Shown one piece after another: positions 21,766 through 33,404 of a stretch of 64,000 bases of DNA. The notes beneath the pieces are model-generated. The model was not told the DNA's origin. It saw only the letters and a program-made list of their open reading frames with translations, and did not search any database. This DNA comes from Spirometra erinaceieuropaei. Lineage: Eukaryota; Platyhelminthes; Cestoda; Diphyllobothriidea; Diphyllobothriidae. The stretch is taken from positions 89,347 to 153,346 of the forward strand of contig CACRXP010000721.1 of assembly GCA_902702965.1 (NCBI GenBank). The letters run 5' to 3'. Position 1 is the first letter of the stretch. Every line of letters starts with the position of its first letter. The position numbers and the translations under genes were made by a program.

Positions 21766-24090
21766 ATTGAGAAAATCCTCCATATATTGTGGGTGACGAA
21801 TCCACATATTTAATGTACCCAAGTGTCTGGCCCACCCTATTCGTTCTTGCAAGGAACGATTGCTTCACCCGACAGCGATAACAGTTCTACAGTAATCCTG
21901 TTTGGTCAGAGCTTGATTTCATGAATAGAAATGACGACTGAAAACACCGGATACTGTGCTGCCTATCATTTTCTCGACTGCCGTTTCTTTTTTATACTGA
22001 ACACTTCTTTTATTTAATTATGAGAAGATTTTTTAGTGTTTCCCGGATTTTCGGTTAATCTTTCCCCGGCACTGCCCGTAAACTGATATTGCATAAATTA
22101 ATATTATCGTCCGTATTGGCGTAGTTCGTGGACTTCGATTCCTCTTTCCGATATCGTCTTGTAAAAAATGGCGCTGACCCTGTATCCGGCTTCCCAGCGG
22201 GTACATTTTTTAGCCGACAACGATCAAGCGTTCAGCCGCGCACCCTGTTGGGCGCAGTTTAATTTCCATAGTACGGAATAGAGGCTGAAACTTCCGATGC
22301 ATTGTTGACCACTTTCTTTCTAGACTGACATAATCTCAGGGTCTGTAGTGTATTATCTCGCTAACTATCCTCAAAAAACTACTACCTATTTGACTTATTT
22401 ATAAGTTGTTTAATGCACGCCAGATCCGTTCTGTGTCGGTTTTGGTGATGCCGGAAAAATGTCATTAAACATTGTTTCTATTGTTATTATTATCATCATT
22501 TTTATCATCAATTAGCACTTATTAATAATTTTCAAATCGTTATTTATGTTGATGACTCTGTGTGTGTTTAGTAACATTTTAAGGACAAGACTAATGTTTG
22601 CTTTTAAAAATTAATTCCGATCTATTTTGTCTATGGAACTTGAGTTTGATAGGGTAGACTAGGTTCTCTTCACACTCAAATTGTTATTTAATGGATGTCA
22701 GTCCAGGCAAGCCCGTCGAACGAAGGGTTTTTAAAAAATCCTTTCATAGTTTGATCCACTGCAAATGACTTAAGTCTTGTTTTTACAATAAGCTATGTTT
22801 CTCACCGGAAGAAGATGGGGTTTCCAGACAAAACTGCGCATAATATTTGGAAGTTGACTACTGATCCACATTAAACAGCAAAACTCGACATCGTGTCCGA
22901 AGTCGTAATGTGGAAATTTAATGCCTTAACCCAATTTGCCTGAATGTAGAGCCTTCCACTTTCTTCGTACAAGCGTTAAATTGTGGTTGTTGACGACGAT
23001 TATCAGCTCCAATTTGAATTTGCGGTCAGGATATAGAGATTTCTAAGCGATTAGGGATGTCATATTCAAACAGTCTGTTTTCTGGTAATTGCGCACTTCA
23101 TTGTTTCCAAATCACGATATTTAAAAAATAGCGACATTGGTACCTGATTTTATAAAATGTACATTAGGTATGGTCTAGAGCATTATTTCTGTTTGGCGTT
23201 TGTTTTATACATCGGTAAGTACATCAACGCTTTCCAAACAGTCACTTTTAAGAATAAGAAGACTAAAGGATTCGCTATTTTTGTTAGAACATTCAGTTAT
23301 ATCCTTTTAAATGAATGAGTTCGACTTTAACTACAGAACACACCTTTTCAGGAAACTTGCTTAGAACACTAAGGAATACAAAGTTGTGACCAGAATTACA
23401 AGGTCGAATATCGAATCAATATAGAACACTGCAACCAAAGCCAAAGCTGGTTCTACTGAAGAATATACCACTTTTTACTAAGGGCATTGTCCCCTTACGG
23501 TTGCATGTACTTACAATATTTGAAACGTTGGTAAGTAGCTGGGAACTCAAAACGTAACCGAATGAATTGTTTCAAGTACAACACCAATATCGGCGACATC
23601 AAGTTGTTTGCATCTTTGATCATGCAATCTGTCTACACGACTGACTGTCTGCCGATGGTTTATAAGAATGGAACGTTTATACAAAAGAAGTTGATAAGCC
23701 CCGGCCAAAATGTCTCGGACTGAGCCCATAAAGCGTCATGCCTTTTTAATTTGTCAAGAACTTCTCATACATCTCTGACAAGATAAAGAATCTGACGTGC
23801 CAAAACTGGAGCACTTGCCAGGAAGCATCAAATACCCACAGATACTTGCAGCGTTTTCATGCGGTGGGAAAACATCAGCAAAAATTATGTCTGGGCATCT
23901 AATTAGTAGCCCGGTCTTAATTCGTCTTTGAGGTGAGCAGTTGGCTTTTGGTTTAAAGGTACATAGTAAACGGAAATGCATTTGATACATGTGGCGAGGA
24001 AGCTGAAACATAAGCATGGCCAGTCTGCATAAAATTCCTTCAATTGGGCCAGTGTATGATATATTCGGATCCTCCTAATCGAGAGCATAC
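21766..24090. other. No supportable feature
   Basis: AT-rich sequence. Two overlapping minus frames at 23754-24088 have no recognisable motif. No repeat shared with the rest of the window was seen. Confidence 0.4.
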
Positions 24091-24830
24091 AAATAATAAT
24101 TTTTATAAAAGACCCTTTAGGGTCCCACCAAAGCAGTAAAATTAAATTTTTATATAAAAATAATAATTTTATTTAATGCCAGTTTACAGGCATTTTCAGG
24201 GAAGCGTTAAACACAAATCCGGCCAGCAGTGAAAAAAACTCCTGTGGATAAGGAATAAAAATATAATTGATGGTTGTTTCCATAGTTTGGAGGGTTCAGG
24301 AGGAATACAGTGCTGGCGGAAAACTTTCGACCATCAAGAAGGGAGGGGTTGCATGGTATCAGATATTGTCAGTCGCCAATTTCTTTCATGAAGTTCGGGT
24401 TAGTCCAACCAGAAGCGCCGAAGAATGGCTGTCGCTTTTGGCCAAAGAAATTGTCCCTGGTGAGACCGGCCATAGTGGTCAGAGATAAGGCGAAAGTGTG
24501 GGCAGGACTGGCCTGCATGTGGCGGTGTAAACCGGACTATAATCGGACATCGTCAGAGCATAAGTACATGCCATCCTATGCGGGTTAGACACAACTGGCC
24601 TGCAGGCGTTACTGTATAAATTGATTGAAAACGGAAATCATGTGGGCAGGATCGATACGCCGGATGAGACTATTTGCGTCAAAGTGGAGTGAAGAGAGAA
24701 ACCCAGACGCTAACGTTTACGGTCCGCTTCGAGCCCAGCCGAGGAGTGGGCAATGGAGGTACAACCAAAAAACTATCGGGGAGGAGTGATGGCAGTGGAC
24801 TTAGTAACCAATCCACAGAAAAACAGAAAC
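24091..24830 (-). mobile_element. Mosaic LINE 3' end (copy D)
   Basis: Three blocks lie in order on minus. The first (24830-24485) matches the 3' UTR of the copy A/B/C family, with GGGCAGGACTGGCCTGCATG and GTGGCGG. The second (24480-24145) matches the 3' UTR of the different LINE at 46.3-46.7 kb (GTCTCACCAGGGACAATT, CCGGCCAGCAGTGAAAAAAA and CAGGGAA...TGCC). The third (24145-24091) is the terminal stem-loop GACCC-TAAA-GGGTC of the A/B/C family. No coding sequence remains. Confidence 0.65.
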
Positions 24831-26489
24831 AGAAAAAACAGAAACATATTCTTAGCACTCGCGCATAAAATGGACAAAAACTAAATTTTCTGCTACTGGA
24901 AATGCGAACTCTGCTATTATTCTGACCAAGCACGCCTTCACGTAGATGATATGGAGGCTGAAATATAACAGTACGTTTAAACTCTTGACTGCATATCATG
25001 CACACTTGCAGATATCATGCATTAAAAAGGCTGCACCGTTAATGCCTTAAAAACAGAGGATGTTCGCCATTTGGAAGACATATGGACTCTCTCCAATTAT
25101 TGATGCCTATATTATTCGATTTTGAAAAAAAAGCTACTTTAAGTATTACGAGCACTTAAAAAAGGAGCCCAAGGCCTTAAGTAAATGCTTTGAAGCTCAT
25201 AGTCTCAATCTTTGTTTTCGAAACGTTAATTCAGACAATGTGCTAAAGGTCTACCTGTCTGTCAACGCTTGGTTTCATCTTATAGACCTTTGTCCGGTAG
25301 CCAACTTTTTCTTCGATAAACAATACCGTCGGCAGCTGAAAGTAGCGCCTATGCTGTTCCTAATATTTGGCCTTTCAGTGGAAAAAATATTTCATCAATT
25401 AGAATATACGGGGCAGCTCACAGTTAACCTAAGACTGTGCCTGTGCTCGGTCGACTGCGCATTTATTATCTTCGAGACAAATCGACTATATGCTTCTTCG
25501 TGCTACTCATTTTTAGGAAACGTATGTATTGCGGAATAAAGATTTATGAACAACTAGGAGTTTTGGATGACGTTTAAAATCATAAACGATATCCATCATT
25601 TCACACATCAGTGTATCGCCAAAAAAATTTAAAAATACATCTACTTTTTCAGAATAACCAGCCATATTTCTACAAACGTCCCGTCCGCAGTATGCTACAC
25701 TAAACCAAAGTGCACTGCTTCAATAAACAAACTTTTAGTCAGAAGATAAATATCACTTTAAATTGCTGTTTCACAATGAATATTGTGACAAGACGAGAAA
25801 CTCTGTTCTACGTTGCTCTGTACATACCTGACGTTTGCACACTCGCATTATCAGCGCCTGTACAATAATGGTTGACTCCAAATTTCCGACGCAGTGCTAC
25901 GGTTGTCCAGTATAATTTTTTAAAAAAGAACTAGAAGCAAGCGCAGCCAGGGCCGGGATGGTGGTAGAATACGATTTACATATATCGCCCGGGCACTGTC
26001 AAATTGAGAATCGTCTGTTGAGAACAATCAAATAGATTATGTATTCCGTCGATTCTGGTACAGGCTAAAAATCGGTTTGAAAATACTGCCAATGTTTTAT
26101 TAAATTCCCTTGGGCGCCCGTTAGTGGTAGCGTCATTTTAACTGTGTACCAAACTTAGAACTAGAGATCGAAGAAGGTTTTTCAAGAATATGTTATGAGG
26201 GAGCGCAGCACATCAAATTTAGACGCTGGTTGTTAATGTGAACAATTACAAGTACAGGCGATTAACTCTCATCACCGGAAATTATATAATGATTCAGTAG
26301 GTTTGATGTGTATTGGTGGCAGCATAGGGTTACGATCCCGTAAACAGTAGGCATGTTTTCTTAGCTTTCGTCGGGTTGGGTTAACAATTTTAAACACATG
26401 TTCAGTTAAATGTAAACAAGGGACTTATTAGAAAGTCTAGCCGATAAACAAAAGTTAACATTTAGCTTATTTTGATCATTAAAATTCTA
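24831..26489. other. No supportable feature
   Basis: A plus frame of 99 codons at 25240-25539 is hydrophobic in parts but has no splice context or family that I recognise. Nothing else seen. Confidence 0.4.
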
Positions 26490-27420
26490 TAAACCTTTTC
26501 CTGCCGGAAAGCGCTGGCGTCAATGTAATCAGTTACAGCCGACAACATCCCTTTACGGTATAATTAACACTACGTATCATTAACACCATATTAGACGTCG
26601 AACCAAATCAACCGCAATGTGTTTGCATGATGTCGACAATTAAACTGTCCATTAATTTTATGGAACACTCGACATGCTCTTTTTCAGCATCTGAGCAGTT
26701 AGAAACCCGAAAATAAACTTTTGAAGACAAGATCCCAAAGACTCTAATTGAATCGGACTCACTAACCGTTCGCGACGGCTTATGTAAAATTGAAAAGTCA
26801 AACTGGCGAACAGGTGTTTTCAGTAACTCTTCATCAGGCCAAAACGGTTACAATGAAGTTTCAGTTATGCGAATTACATGACTTATAAATGATTCGGGGA
26901 CAATTAACATCGATCGTTCCCACGCCACTCGCATGACGAGGCGTGCTATGGCGTGTTCGCCGTGTCGTGGTCATTGGGTTCAAGGGGCGAGGAAGAGGGG
27001 AGGGCATAGGCTGTGAGTACGGCGAGTACCTTGTGCACACACCCTGGCATCAGGAGTTTGGGGCGACCTTGGGGTCGGCGTAGGCCACGGAAGACAGAGA
27101 GCCTGCGCAGAGTCTTCTGACAGCATAGCACCGAAAAATTGCCAACGTCTGCAATTACTAAGTGCCCAGGTCTCTTAATTTGCTATCCTGAAATCTCTTC
27201 ATTTGTGTATGTATGACTGAATTAACTGATTCAGATGACATCTTGAACTGTCGTCAAGTTAACTTGCATGAACCTCGTCGACAGATGCCAGTGTCTGTCC
27301 ACGAACATGATACCACATAACCGACACAAACAGCATAGCACTATCCTTTTGTTGGGCTGGTACACAAACTAATGAAACACACATTCTATCACTGTCACCA
27401 TGGGCATGATAGGGGCGATA
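26490..27420. repeat. Interspersed repeat, interrupted copy
   Basis: The two outer parts (about 26490-26775 and 27130-27420) match 55.78-56.04 and 56.05-56.35 kb. Shared landmarks are GCGTCAATGTAATC, TTGAATCGG, CTGCAATTACT, GATGACxTCTTGAAC, TGCATGAxCCTCGTCG and an ACACACATT...TCACTGT stretch. The 55.8 kb copy lacks the intervening 350 bp, part of which is a GC-rich unit with inverted ends. No coding function is clear in either copy. Confidence 0.55.
26943..27131. mobile_element. GC-rich 189 bp insert with 8 bp inverted ends
   Basis: The segment starts GTGCTATG (26943-26950) and ends CATAGCAC (27124-27131), a perfect 8 bp inverted pair. It is visibly GC-rich against AT-rich flanks and lies in the part missing from the homologous repeat at 56.05 kb. 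It could be a small non-autonomous DNA element, but the ends are short and no target duplication is obvious. The minus-strand frame inside it has no recognisable domain. Confidence 0.35.
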
Positions 27421-27920
27421 TGATAAATCCACATTCAGGCTTAGCCTGAATGCAATTGAGTCTGCACACTGGGCTTATTAAAGATTCATGATTTAACATT
27501 TCCAACTCTTTTCTACACCTCGCAATTAGTTTTCGGTTTTTAGCCAGCAAAAATGACAACACCAAACGCAGCAAATCAAAATCACTAAGCAAATTCTCTA
27601 TTTGTTGCCAGTATATATGCAAATCCTTGTTTTACAGGTGGTCATTGGAAAACCGGCATATATAAAGGCCCATTCCATATGGAAATAACTTCCGCGAGTT
27701 TCTCATTTATTATTTTTAAAATTTTTTATTCGAAATATGCAGATTATGACGAATTTCGTGCACACAAGCGAGTTAATATGCATTCATCAACAGTTGCAGC
27801 TCATTATAAACGTAAGGGCATTTCGAGTTTCAGTTTACTTGACGCCTTAAGAGAAGAACTATTTTATTTTGTGTTCAACGGAAAGTTGACTTGAAGCTGG
27901 GGAAATTCCATACTAATCAG
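27421..27920. other. No supportable feature
   Basis: Short frames on both strands (27395-27622 minus, 27679-27894 plus) without motifs. This is the flank into which LINE copy B inserted. Confidence 0.4.
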
Positions 27921-27921
27921 T

Positions 27922-27942
27922 TAGATAGATAGATAGATAGAT
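27922..27942. repeat. GATA/TCTA microsatellite tail of LINE copy B
   Basis: About five GATA units on plus (TATC on minus) directly abut the 3' end of the element. The nested copy has a decayed TCTATTTATC at the same place and copy C an ATTT run, so the tail appears to be generated with the insertion, not to be chance. Confidence 0.65.
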
Positions 27943-27955
27943 AATTTTTATTAAA

Positions 27956-27969
27956 GACCCGTCGGGGTC
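27956..27969 (-). other. Conserved 3'-terminal stem-loop of the LINE family
   Basis: On minus, GACCC-CGAC-GGGTC forms a five-pair stem with a four-base loop just before the tail. Copy D (24111-24124) has GACCC-TAAA-GGGTC, with an identical stem and a different loop. Copy C and the nested copy at 18.47 kb keep at least four pairs. In CR1-type LINEs the 3' end of the RNA is what the RT recognises, so a structural role is a reasonable inference. Confidence 0.5.
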
Positions 27970-28639
27970 CCATCAAAGCAAGTTAAAATAAATTTGCATG
28001 CGAGTTTTAGACGAGGTAGGCCGAATCTTTACAAAATGCAATTCATAGTTTCTGAATTAGAAGTCCATTGTGATATATGATGACTGTGGGGTGAAAAAAA
28101 CTCCTTGGAAAAAGGTAAAAACGAATGAATTAATTTTACAGGAGAAAAAACCCCTCTTTAAAAAGAATAAATATAAAAAGCGAGCAGGACTGGCCTGTAG
28201 GTGGCGGTATATAACGGAATGTTTCGCTCATCGTCAGGGTATCAATAAATGTCCGCCTTGATAGGTACGAATGTGGGTCAGACAGGACTGGCTTGCAAAT
28301 GGCATTGTATACGGGATTCACAATTGAGATCGTCTGGGCCAGATTGGTACGCCGCGTCAAAGAGCCCAGACGAGAGGAACCCAGATGCCATCGGCCACAG
28401 CACGCTTCGTGCTCAGCCGAGCAGTGAGGAAGGGAGGTACGACTGAACTACTAGTAAACAGTGAAGACTGAGGGTTCCGCCGTGAGTGTCGACAGACCGC
28501 ATGAGGTCGGAATGCGGGAGATGACATCAAAAATCGCGAAAATTGTCGCTATGGGGGAGAAGGATAGTGATGGATTTAGAAAACAATTCAAAACATGCGT
28601 TTCTAATGATATGATTAAGAGTTACCACTAGATCTACCA

Positions 28640-31540
28640 CTAAATCCCAGGAGGACCCTTCTCGAAGTCAAGAATCTGAGCGTTCGGGAATGAAACGGTT
28701 AAAAGTGCCTTTATGCTTTCCGGTGTAAGATGGTTGCGTAATTTCGACTTGAATATCAGTAACCTAGGCGATAATCTAATTTCAGGCGGAAGATTATTCC
28801 AAAGGAAGGCATATTTGGAAGCAACGAAAAGGGAGCGCTTAGATGTAGTACAAAGAGGCGGCGGAATCACCATGCAGGAGTTGCGCGTGGCATAGGACCG
28901 ATCTCTCGGAGTGAGAGTGTCAATGTGCGGAAGACTGGAGCTAGAGTTGATGCGAAAAAGAAAGCAAAGGCCAGCTTCCAGTCTTTTAACCCACAAAAAC
29001 TTAATGTTCGCCAGCTGACATCTCTGAGTATAAGAAATACTGGACGAAGCTTGAGAGAACAGTTTCCGGGTGAAAACCCTCTGAACATTTTCGATTTTAT
29101 TACGGTCGCAGGCGTTTATTAAACCGAAGAAAGGACAGCAATATTCGAGGACTGGAAGAACAAACATTTGATAAAGTCGTAGCTTCATTTCCGGAATTAA
29201 AAAATTATGCGATATGAATCCACATAGCTGCGCGGCTTTGGCAAAGATTCTATCTGCATGAGGTGATAAAGCAAGCTTATTTGTATAACTTAGACCTAGG
29301 TCCTTTATGGTGAGGCGTTCTGAGAGTGGGTTATTCTGAAAAACTATGGGACCAGGAAGTTTGGTAGGACCAAAAGACATGAAACTACACTAGGATGATG
29401 AAAACCCCATCTGCCATGTCGAACCCCACCTGCTTAAGCGTAGTAAATCGGCATTAATTTTCTCAACACAAACATTTGCGCTGTCCTTACAGTATGAGTA
29501 AACACACTTGAGGTCATCGGCATAAGTAAAAGTTTGCGAATTTCCGAGTTCAGTCGAAATATCATTGATGGACAGAAGGAAGAGTAGTGGACCCAGAACC
29601 CAGCCTTGAAGTACGCCACTCGTGATCGAGTGGGGTGTCGAGTAGCTATTACCGACCATGACTTTCTGATATCGGTTGGACAGATAGGACCTGATGAAGT
29701 CGAGTAGAGGCGGCCGGATGCCGAGGGCTTCCAATTTTACTAAAAGACGTCTATGGGGCACCTTGTCAAAGGCTTTGCAAAGATCAAAGTAAATAACAAC
29801 CACTGACTGCCGCTCATTACGAAGATAAGTGATTAGATTTAGAAAAGCCAAGTGGCATGTTTCGCAGGATCGTTCAGGTAAAAACCCATGTTGACTAGAG
29901 CTCAGAAGCCGATTAGCTAGACAGAAGTCAAGAATTTCGTTGAAAATAATCCTTTCAAGAAGTTTTGCTAGAGACGGCGTTTTGTGCACACCCCGATAGT
30001 TATTAACATATGACCGAGATCCTGACTTGAAGACGGGAATGATAATTGACGTTTTCCATTTTTCAGGAAAGAATCCTTTTGAAATATAAACAGAAAATTA
30101 ATGACTGAGCAATATGGGAAAGTCGGACGCTTGTTTAATAATCGAATTCGGAATCCCGTCCGTTCCTGAGCAGTGGGAGTATTTCAAACGGCTTATGTGT
30201 TTCTTAATGAGATCTGAGGAGACATCAATTGTACTAAGTGTCCTATCTGAAAGTGATCGAAAGAAAGGGACCGGATCGGACTCGGTAGCAAGGTGTTTTG
30301 CAAAGAAAGCACTAAACAACTCCGCCTTGTCAGTGACATCGGTGAGGAAGTGGTTATCATTTAGCATGGGTGGAAGTTCATGACCACGCTTAGAGGAGGA
30401 CCGAAGACGGAAGATGTTAGCGACGGATTTGCCAGGGTTCGAACCACTGAGAGCAATTGATTCTCTTTGCCTGTCGCGCGCTTGGCGCATCCTTGAGGCC
30501 ATCTCAAAAATCTCTGTGATTCTAAGATGAACTGATAAGGAACAAGTGGATAGGTCACGCAGTTGTCGCCTCAACGTTTTAAGTCTGTCCTGAAGAAAAT
30601 GAGGAACAAGGGAATCTGAAGAATTAGGCTTGAGATATCTACGCGGCACAAACTCTAGAATGTCCTTGGAAACATTGGACATGACATCACGAAGAACGGT
30701 TGCATCGCTACAAGTGAGGAAGCCACACCAATCCAAGGATCTCAAATAGTTATTTATTACGTCGCTATCTACGCAGTCGTAGTTCATGTAAGTCCGAACG
30801 GCGCTAGTCATTTTGAAAAGGCAAGCGGTAAGCAACAATGAATTAATACGTGGTCACTGTCAAAGAGGTCCTTTTTAAAGCAACAGAAAGAGGAGCAATG
30901 TCATTGGTAAAGATTAGATCTAAAATGTAATTATCTCTTGTTGGAGAGCGCACCAGTTGGGACCAAGTAGAAAAATTCACAACATCTTGAAAGGGCTGGA
31001 ATCTTGGTAGGCAGCTATTGGAAACCCAGCCAATTTCAGGAAGGTTAAAATCCCCAGTGATTATTTTAACATCGAAAGCAGCTTCCGAAATTAATTTAAA
31101 GATTTCACAGAGCTGTGAATCATCAGTGGCTAAAGAATTTGGGGGATTGTAGATACAGCCAATAATTGCCATTATTTGCGGCGAGAGAATAACAGATGCA
31201 AAGCAGAAGTTTCCCGTGAATGAGGAAACATCCAAGTAATAGGGAGAGTGCTTTAGGTAGGATTTAAGATAAAGAAGACAACCACCCCCACGCCTAGTCG
31301 TGCCGTCTTGGCGGTAAAAATCCAAGTCATCTATGAGAAGGGCAGAGTCAGGAATTAGAGAATGCGTCCAAGATTCTGTTACACATATAATATCAGGCGT
31401 CATTTCCAGAGCAATGGCTCTGATTTGGGCCATCTGGTTTATAACAGACCTGGCATTCAATAATATAATATATAATGTGTTTCGAACGGCAATGCTATTT
31501 TCGACGGTATTTAAAAAAAATTTGGAGGCGGATATGTAAG
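28640..31540 (-). pseudogene. LINE copy B ORF2 (APE endonuclease and RT), broken
   Basis: The APE domain reads LNARSVINQ, VTESWTHS, TRRGGGCLLY, IYNPPNS, TGDFNLPEIGW and, after a one-base indel near 30880, SDHVLIHCC, so the key endonuclease motifs are present. The RT follows with GTDGIPNSIIKQASD, PVFKSGS, LLERIIFNEILDF, LPERSCETCHLAFL, YFDLCKAFDKVPHRRLL, SGVLQGWVLGPLLFL and TYADDLKCVYSY (catalytic YADD intact). The C-terminal part follows (IKDLGLSYTNKLALSPHADR to ILDFEKGPPGI). Lesions are the indel near 30880, a TAA near 30096, and a TAG near 29388 that is shared with copy C. Confidence 0.8.
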
Positions 31541-33109
31541 CTGCGAATTAATGACACTTGGAGAATAAGTATCAGTTAATTTAGAGTTATTGACGTACGG
31601 GGAGTCAGCAAGAGAAGGCTGAGTATGAGACCTATAGGAGGTGGGGATATAGTTTTCAAACATTGGAATGCTAGGGGAGTTAGAACATGGATAGACTTGT
31701 TGGTAGTTAAATAATGGAGGAAGGGGAGGAGGAGGAGGAGGGAGGCTAGAAGGAAAGTAGGGGCTAATGGGTGAGGGTAGGCCACTAAAAGAATGAAATG
31801 GTGGGAAACCAGGTCTAGATTGGAAGTCAAAGGAGATAGGTTGACGTACCTGAGAGCAATTGGCCTTAAGTGGTGGGAAGCCTGAACTAGGTTGGGGCAT
31901 AAATGACTTAGGGCAATTCATGTATGAATTATTTGCTGGATATATAGTAGGGCTTTGATAAGTAGCCGGTACGCAGGACAGAGAATTATTCGAGGATATA
32001 ATTGGAGCTGCGGGGTTTGTAGACGTGCTGGGCTGAACAGACTTGTTAGATCTAAGAGAAGGCGTCGTACCTCCAAATGGAACTGTACTACCTATCTTTT
32101 GGGTCGGAGTCTGATTCAATTTTCGAGTCTCACCGTTCTGACGCCAAGCCACGGGTGACTTAACTGTAGACCTTACAGCACCCAGTTGGACAATAGAAGT
32201 TATCGGTCTAGCTGATGTAGACGGATTTTCATGTGTCTCAGCGGGACTATCCGGAGGATACGAAACGACAAATGGGGCTGCTGCTGCCGCCGCAAGTTTA
32301 GGGGCAGGCAAATGCGTCAAGTGGCTCGAGTGAGATGGAGATGTCGGAGAAAGAGGAAGGAGGGAGTCAGATGTCGCAGGAGTAGGAGAAGCTGAATCCT
32401 TACGGCCACTTGTATTATGATCGAGTTGGGGAGGATTAGACTGAGAAACAATGGGTTTACGTGAGAATAGAGACCCGATTCTACGCTCCATAGGAGTAAG
32501 ATCATGACAAAGGAAAGATTTTGCGTTCTCTAGGTTCGCAGTGACACGCTCTCGATGGGTAAAGATTGTGTCAACCTCGATTGATGAAAACAATTTGACT
32601 AAGATGGGTGGATTTGTACTACGGGAGGACAAGCGTTTGGCATCGGCTATTTTATAGTTGAAACCACATGAATACAGGAAATTGGTTGCAACATCAATTG
32701 GCCGAGCAGATCGAGGAACATTTTTTAGCAGGATGTTGTAAGAACGCTTCTGTCTATCACTAGATTCACTGGCGATCAGGTGAACAAGTGAGTCGAGACG
32801 CCTACATTCTTCAGAGGGAATATCGGAGATGTTCCCGTCGAATAAATGTCCAAGAATTGTCAGCAAAGTGCCAAACCTAAGCATAAAGTCATTGCAGTGG
32901 TCAAGTGCAGACAGATCGAGCTGCCGACCAATTACAACGGGTGACGACTGACTAGTAATATCATCTGACTTAGATTTAGGTAAAGCTTCTGACTTACGTT
33001 TAGTTAGGCCATGTTTACTTACAAGAGCCGAGAGCTTACGTCGACCAGTGACTTTTGGTCTCATCTTGTCTCGAGGCAATTTGTGATTAAGAAAACTCCT
33101 GGCAGACAA
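31511..33109 (-). CDS. LINE copy B ORF1 protein (532 aa)
   Basis: An uninterrupted ORF1. The N-terminal ~50 residues are basic. A region around residues 120-215 contains RSYNILLKNVP and PPILVKLFSS, spaced like the two RNP motifs of an RRM-type RNA-binding fold (inference). The C-terminal ~300 residues are rich in Ser, Pro and Thr, with a run of prolines near residue 450, and are likely disordered. No CCHC zinc knuckle is seen. By family knowledge such proteins bind the element RNA and act as nucleic acid chaperones. An intact 1.6 kb frame in an element whose ORF2 is broken suggests fairly recent insertion. ORF2 overlaps or closely follows the ORF1 stop. Confidence 0.8.
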   Translation of the reverse strand: MSARSFLNHKLPRDKMRPKVTGRRKLSALVSKHGLTKRKSEALPKSKSDDITSQSSPVVIGRQLDLSALDHCNDFMLRFGTLLTILGHLFDGNISDIPSEECRRLDSLVHLIASESSDRQKRSYNILLKNVPRSARPIDVATNFLYSCGFNYKIADAKRLSSRSTNPPILVKLFSSIEVDTIFTHRERVTANLENAKSFLCHDLTPMERRIGSLFSRKPIVSQSNPPQLDHNTSGRKDSASPTPATSDSLLPLSPTSPSHSSHLTHLPAPKLAAAAAAPFVVSYPPDSPAETHENPSTSARPITSIVQLGAVRSTVKSPVAWRQNGETRKLNQTPTQKIGSTVPFGGTTPSLRSNKSVQPSTSTNPAAPIISSNNSLSCVPATYQSPTIYPANNSYMNCPKSFMPQPSSGFPPLKANCSQVRQPISFDFQSRPGFPPFHSFSGLPSPISPYFPSSLPPPPPPLPPLFNYQQVYPCSNSPSIPMFENYIPTSYRSHTQPSLADSPYVNNSKLTDTYSPSVINSQLTYPPPNFF

Positions 33110-33386
33110 GTTGACTGAATTTCAGCTAGGGGCTAACGATGTAAAAATAAATTACAACAGTTAGAGAGAAATCGGATGCACAAAATGCGAATTGCAGAGT
33201 GCGATTAGTGAACAACGGGCATAGACTAGCAAAACTCGAAAGGAGATGGCAGCGGGCAGTTCGTAAAGAAAAGGCCTAAATTTAAGGAAAATTCAACCAA
33301 AAAACAGGTACTAAAATCGTTAGATCTCACAGAAAAACCACTAAAAATAATATCCTCCACTTATCTTCAAATTTAAAACCAGCGGC

Positions 33387-33404
33387 TTGACCTTGACCTT
33401 GACC
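33387..33404 (-). promoter_or_regulatory. Triplicated TCAAGGTCA-like sites at LINE 5' end
   Basis: TTGACCTTGACCTTGACC on plus reads on minus as overlapping TCAAGGTCA units, the extended half-site bound by FTZ-F1/ERR-type nuclear receptors. It lies at the inferred 5' end of LINE copy B, next to the 5' end of the opposing LINE. A promoter role is inference only; a short simple repeat is the alternative. Confidence 0.25.

Larger units (their letters stand above)
27921..33400 (-). mobile_element. CR1-like LINE copy B, near full length
   Basis: This is the most complete element in the window, about 5.4 kb on minus. It has a 5' UTR (about 33110-33400), an intact ORF1 (31511-33109), an ORF2 with APE endonuclease and RT broken in three places (28640-31460 and upstream overlap), and a 3' UTR (27943-28639) with two diverged units around GGACTGGCCTG. 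A terminal stem-loop (27956-27969) is followed by a TCTA microsatellite tail at 27921-27942. The ORF order, APE and microsatellite 3' end fit the CR1/Jockey group. Copies A, C and D share its sequence. No target-site duplication was found. Confidence 0.85.

Noticed and set aside
28867..29088. Short frames overlapping the RT C-terminal region (repeated near 37965-38186)
   Set aside because: Shadow frames of ORF2. They recur only because copies B and C share sequence.
31511..33109. Host proline-rich RNA-binding protein gene
   Set aside because: The frame lies directly upstream of an APE and RT ORF in the same orientation, inside a repeated LINE family. It is the element's ORF1.
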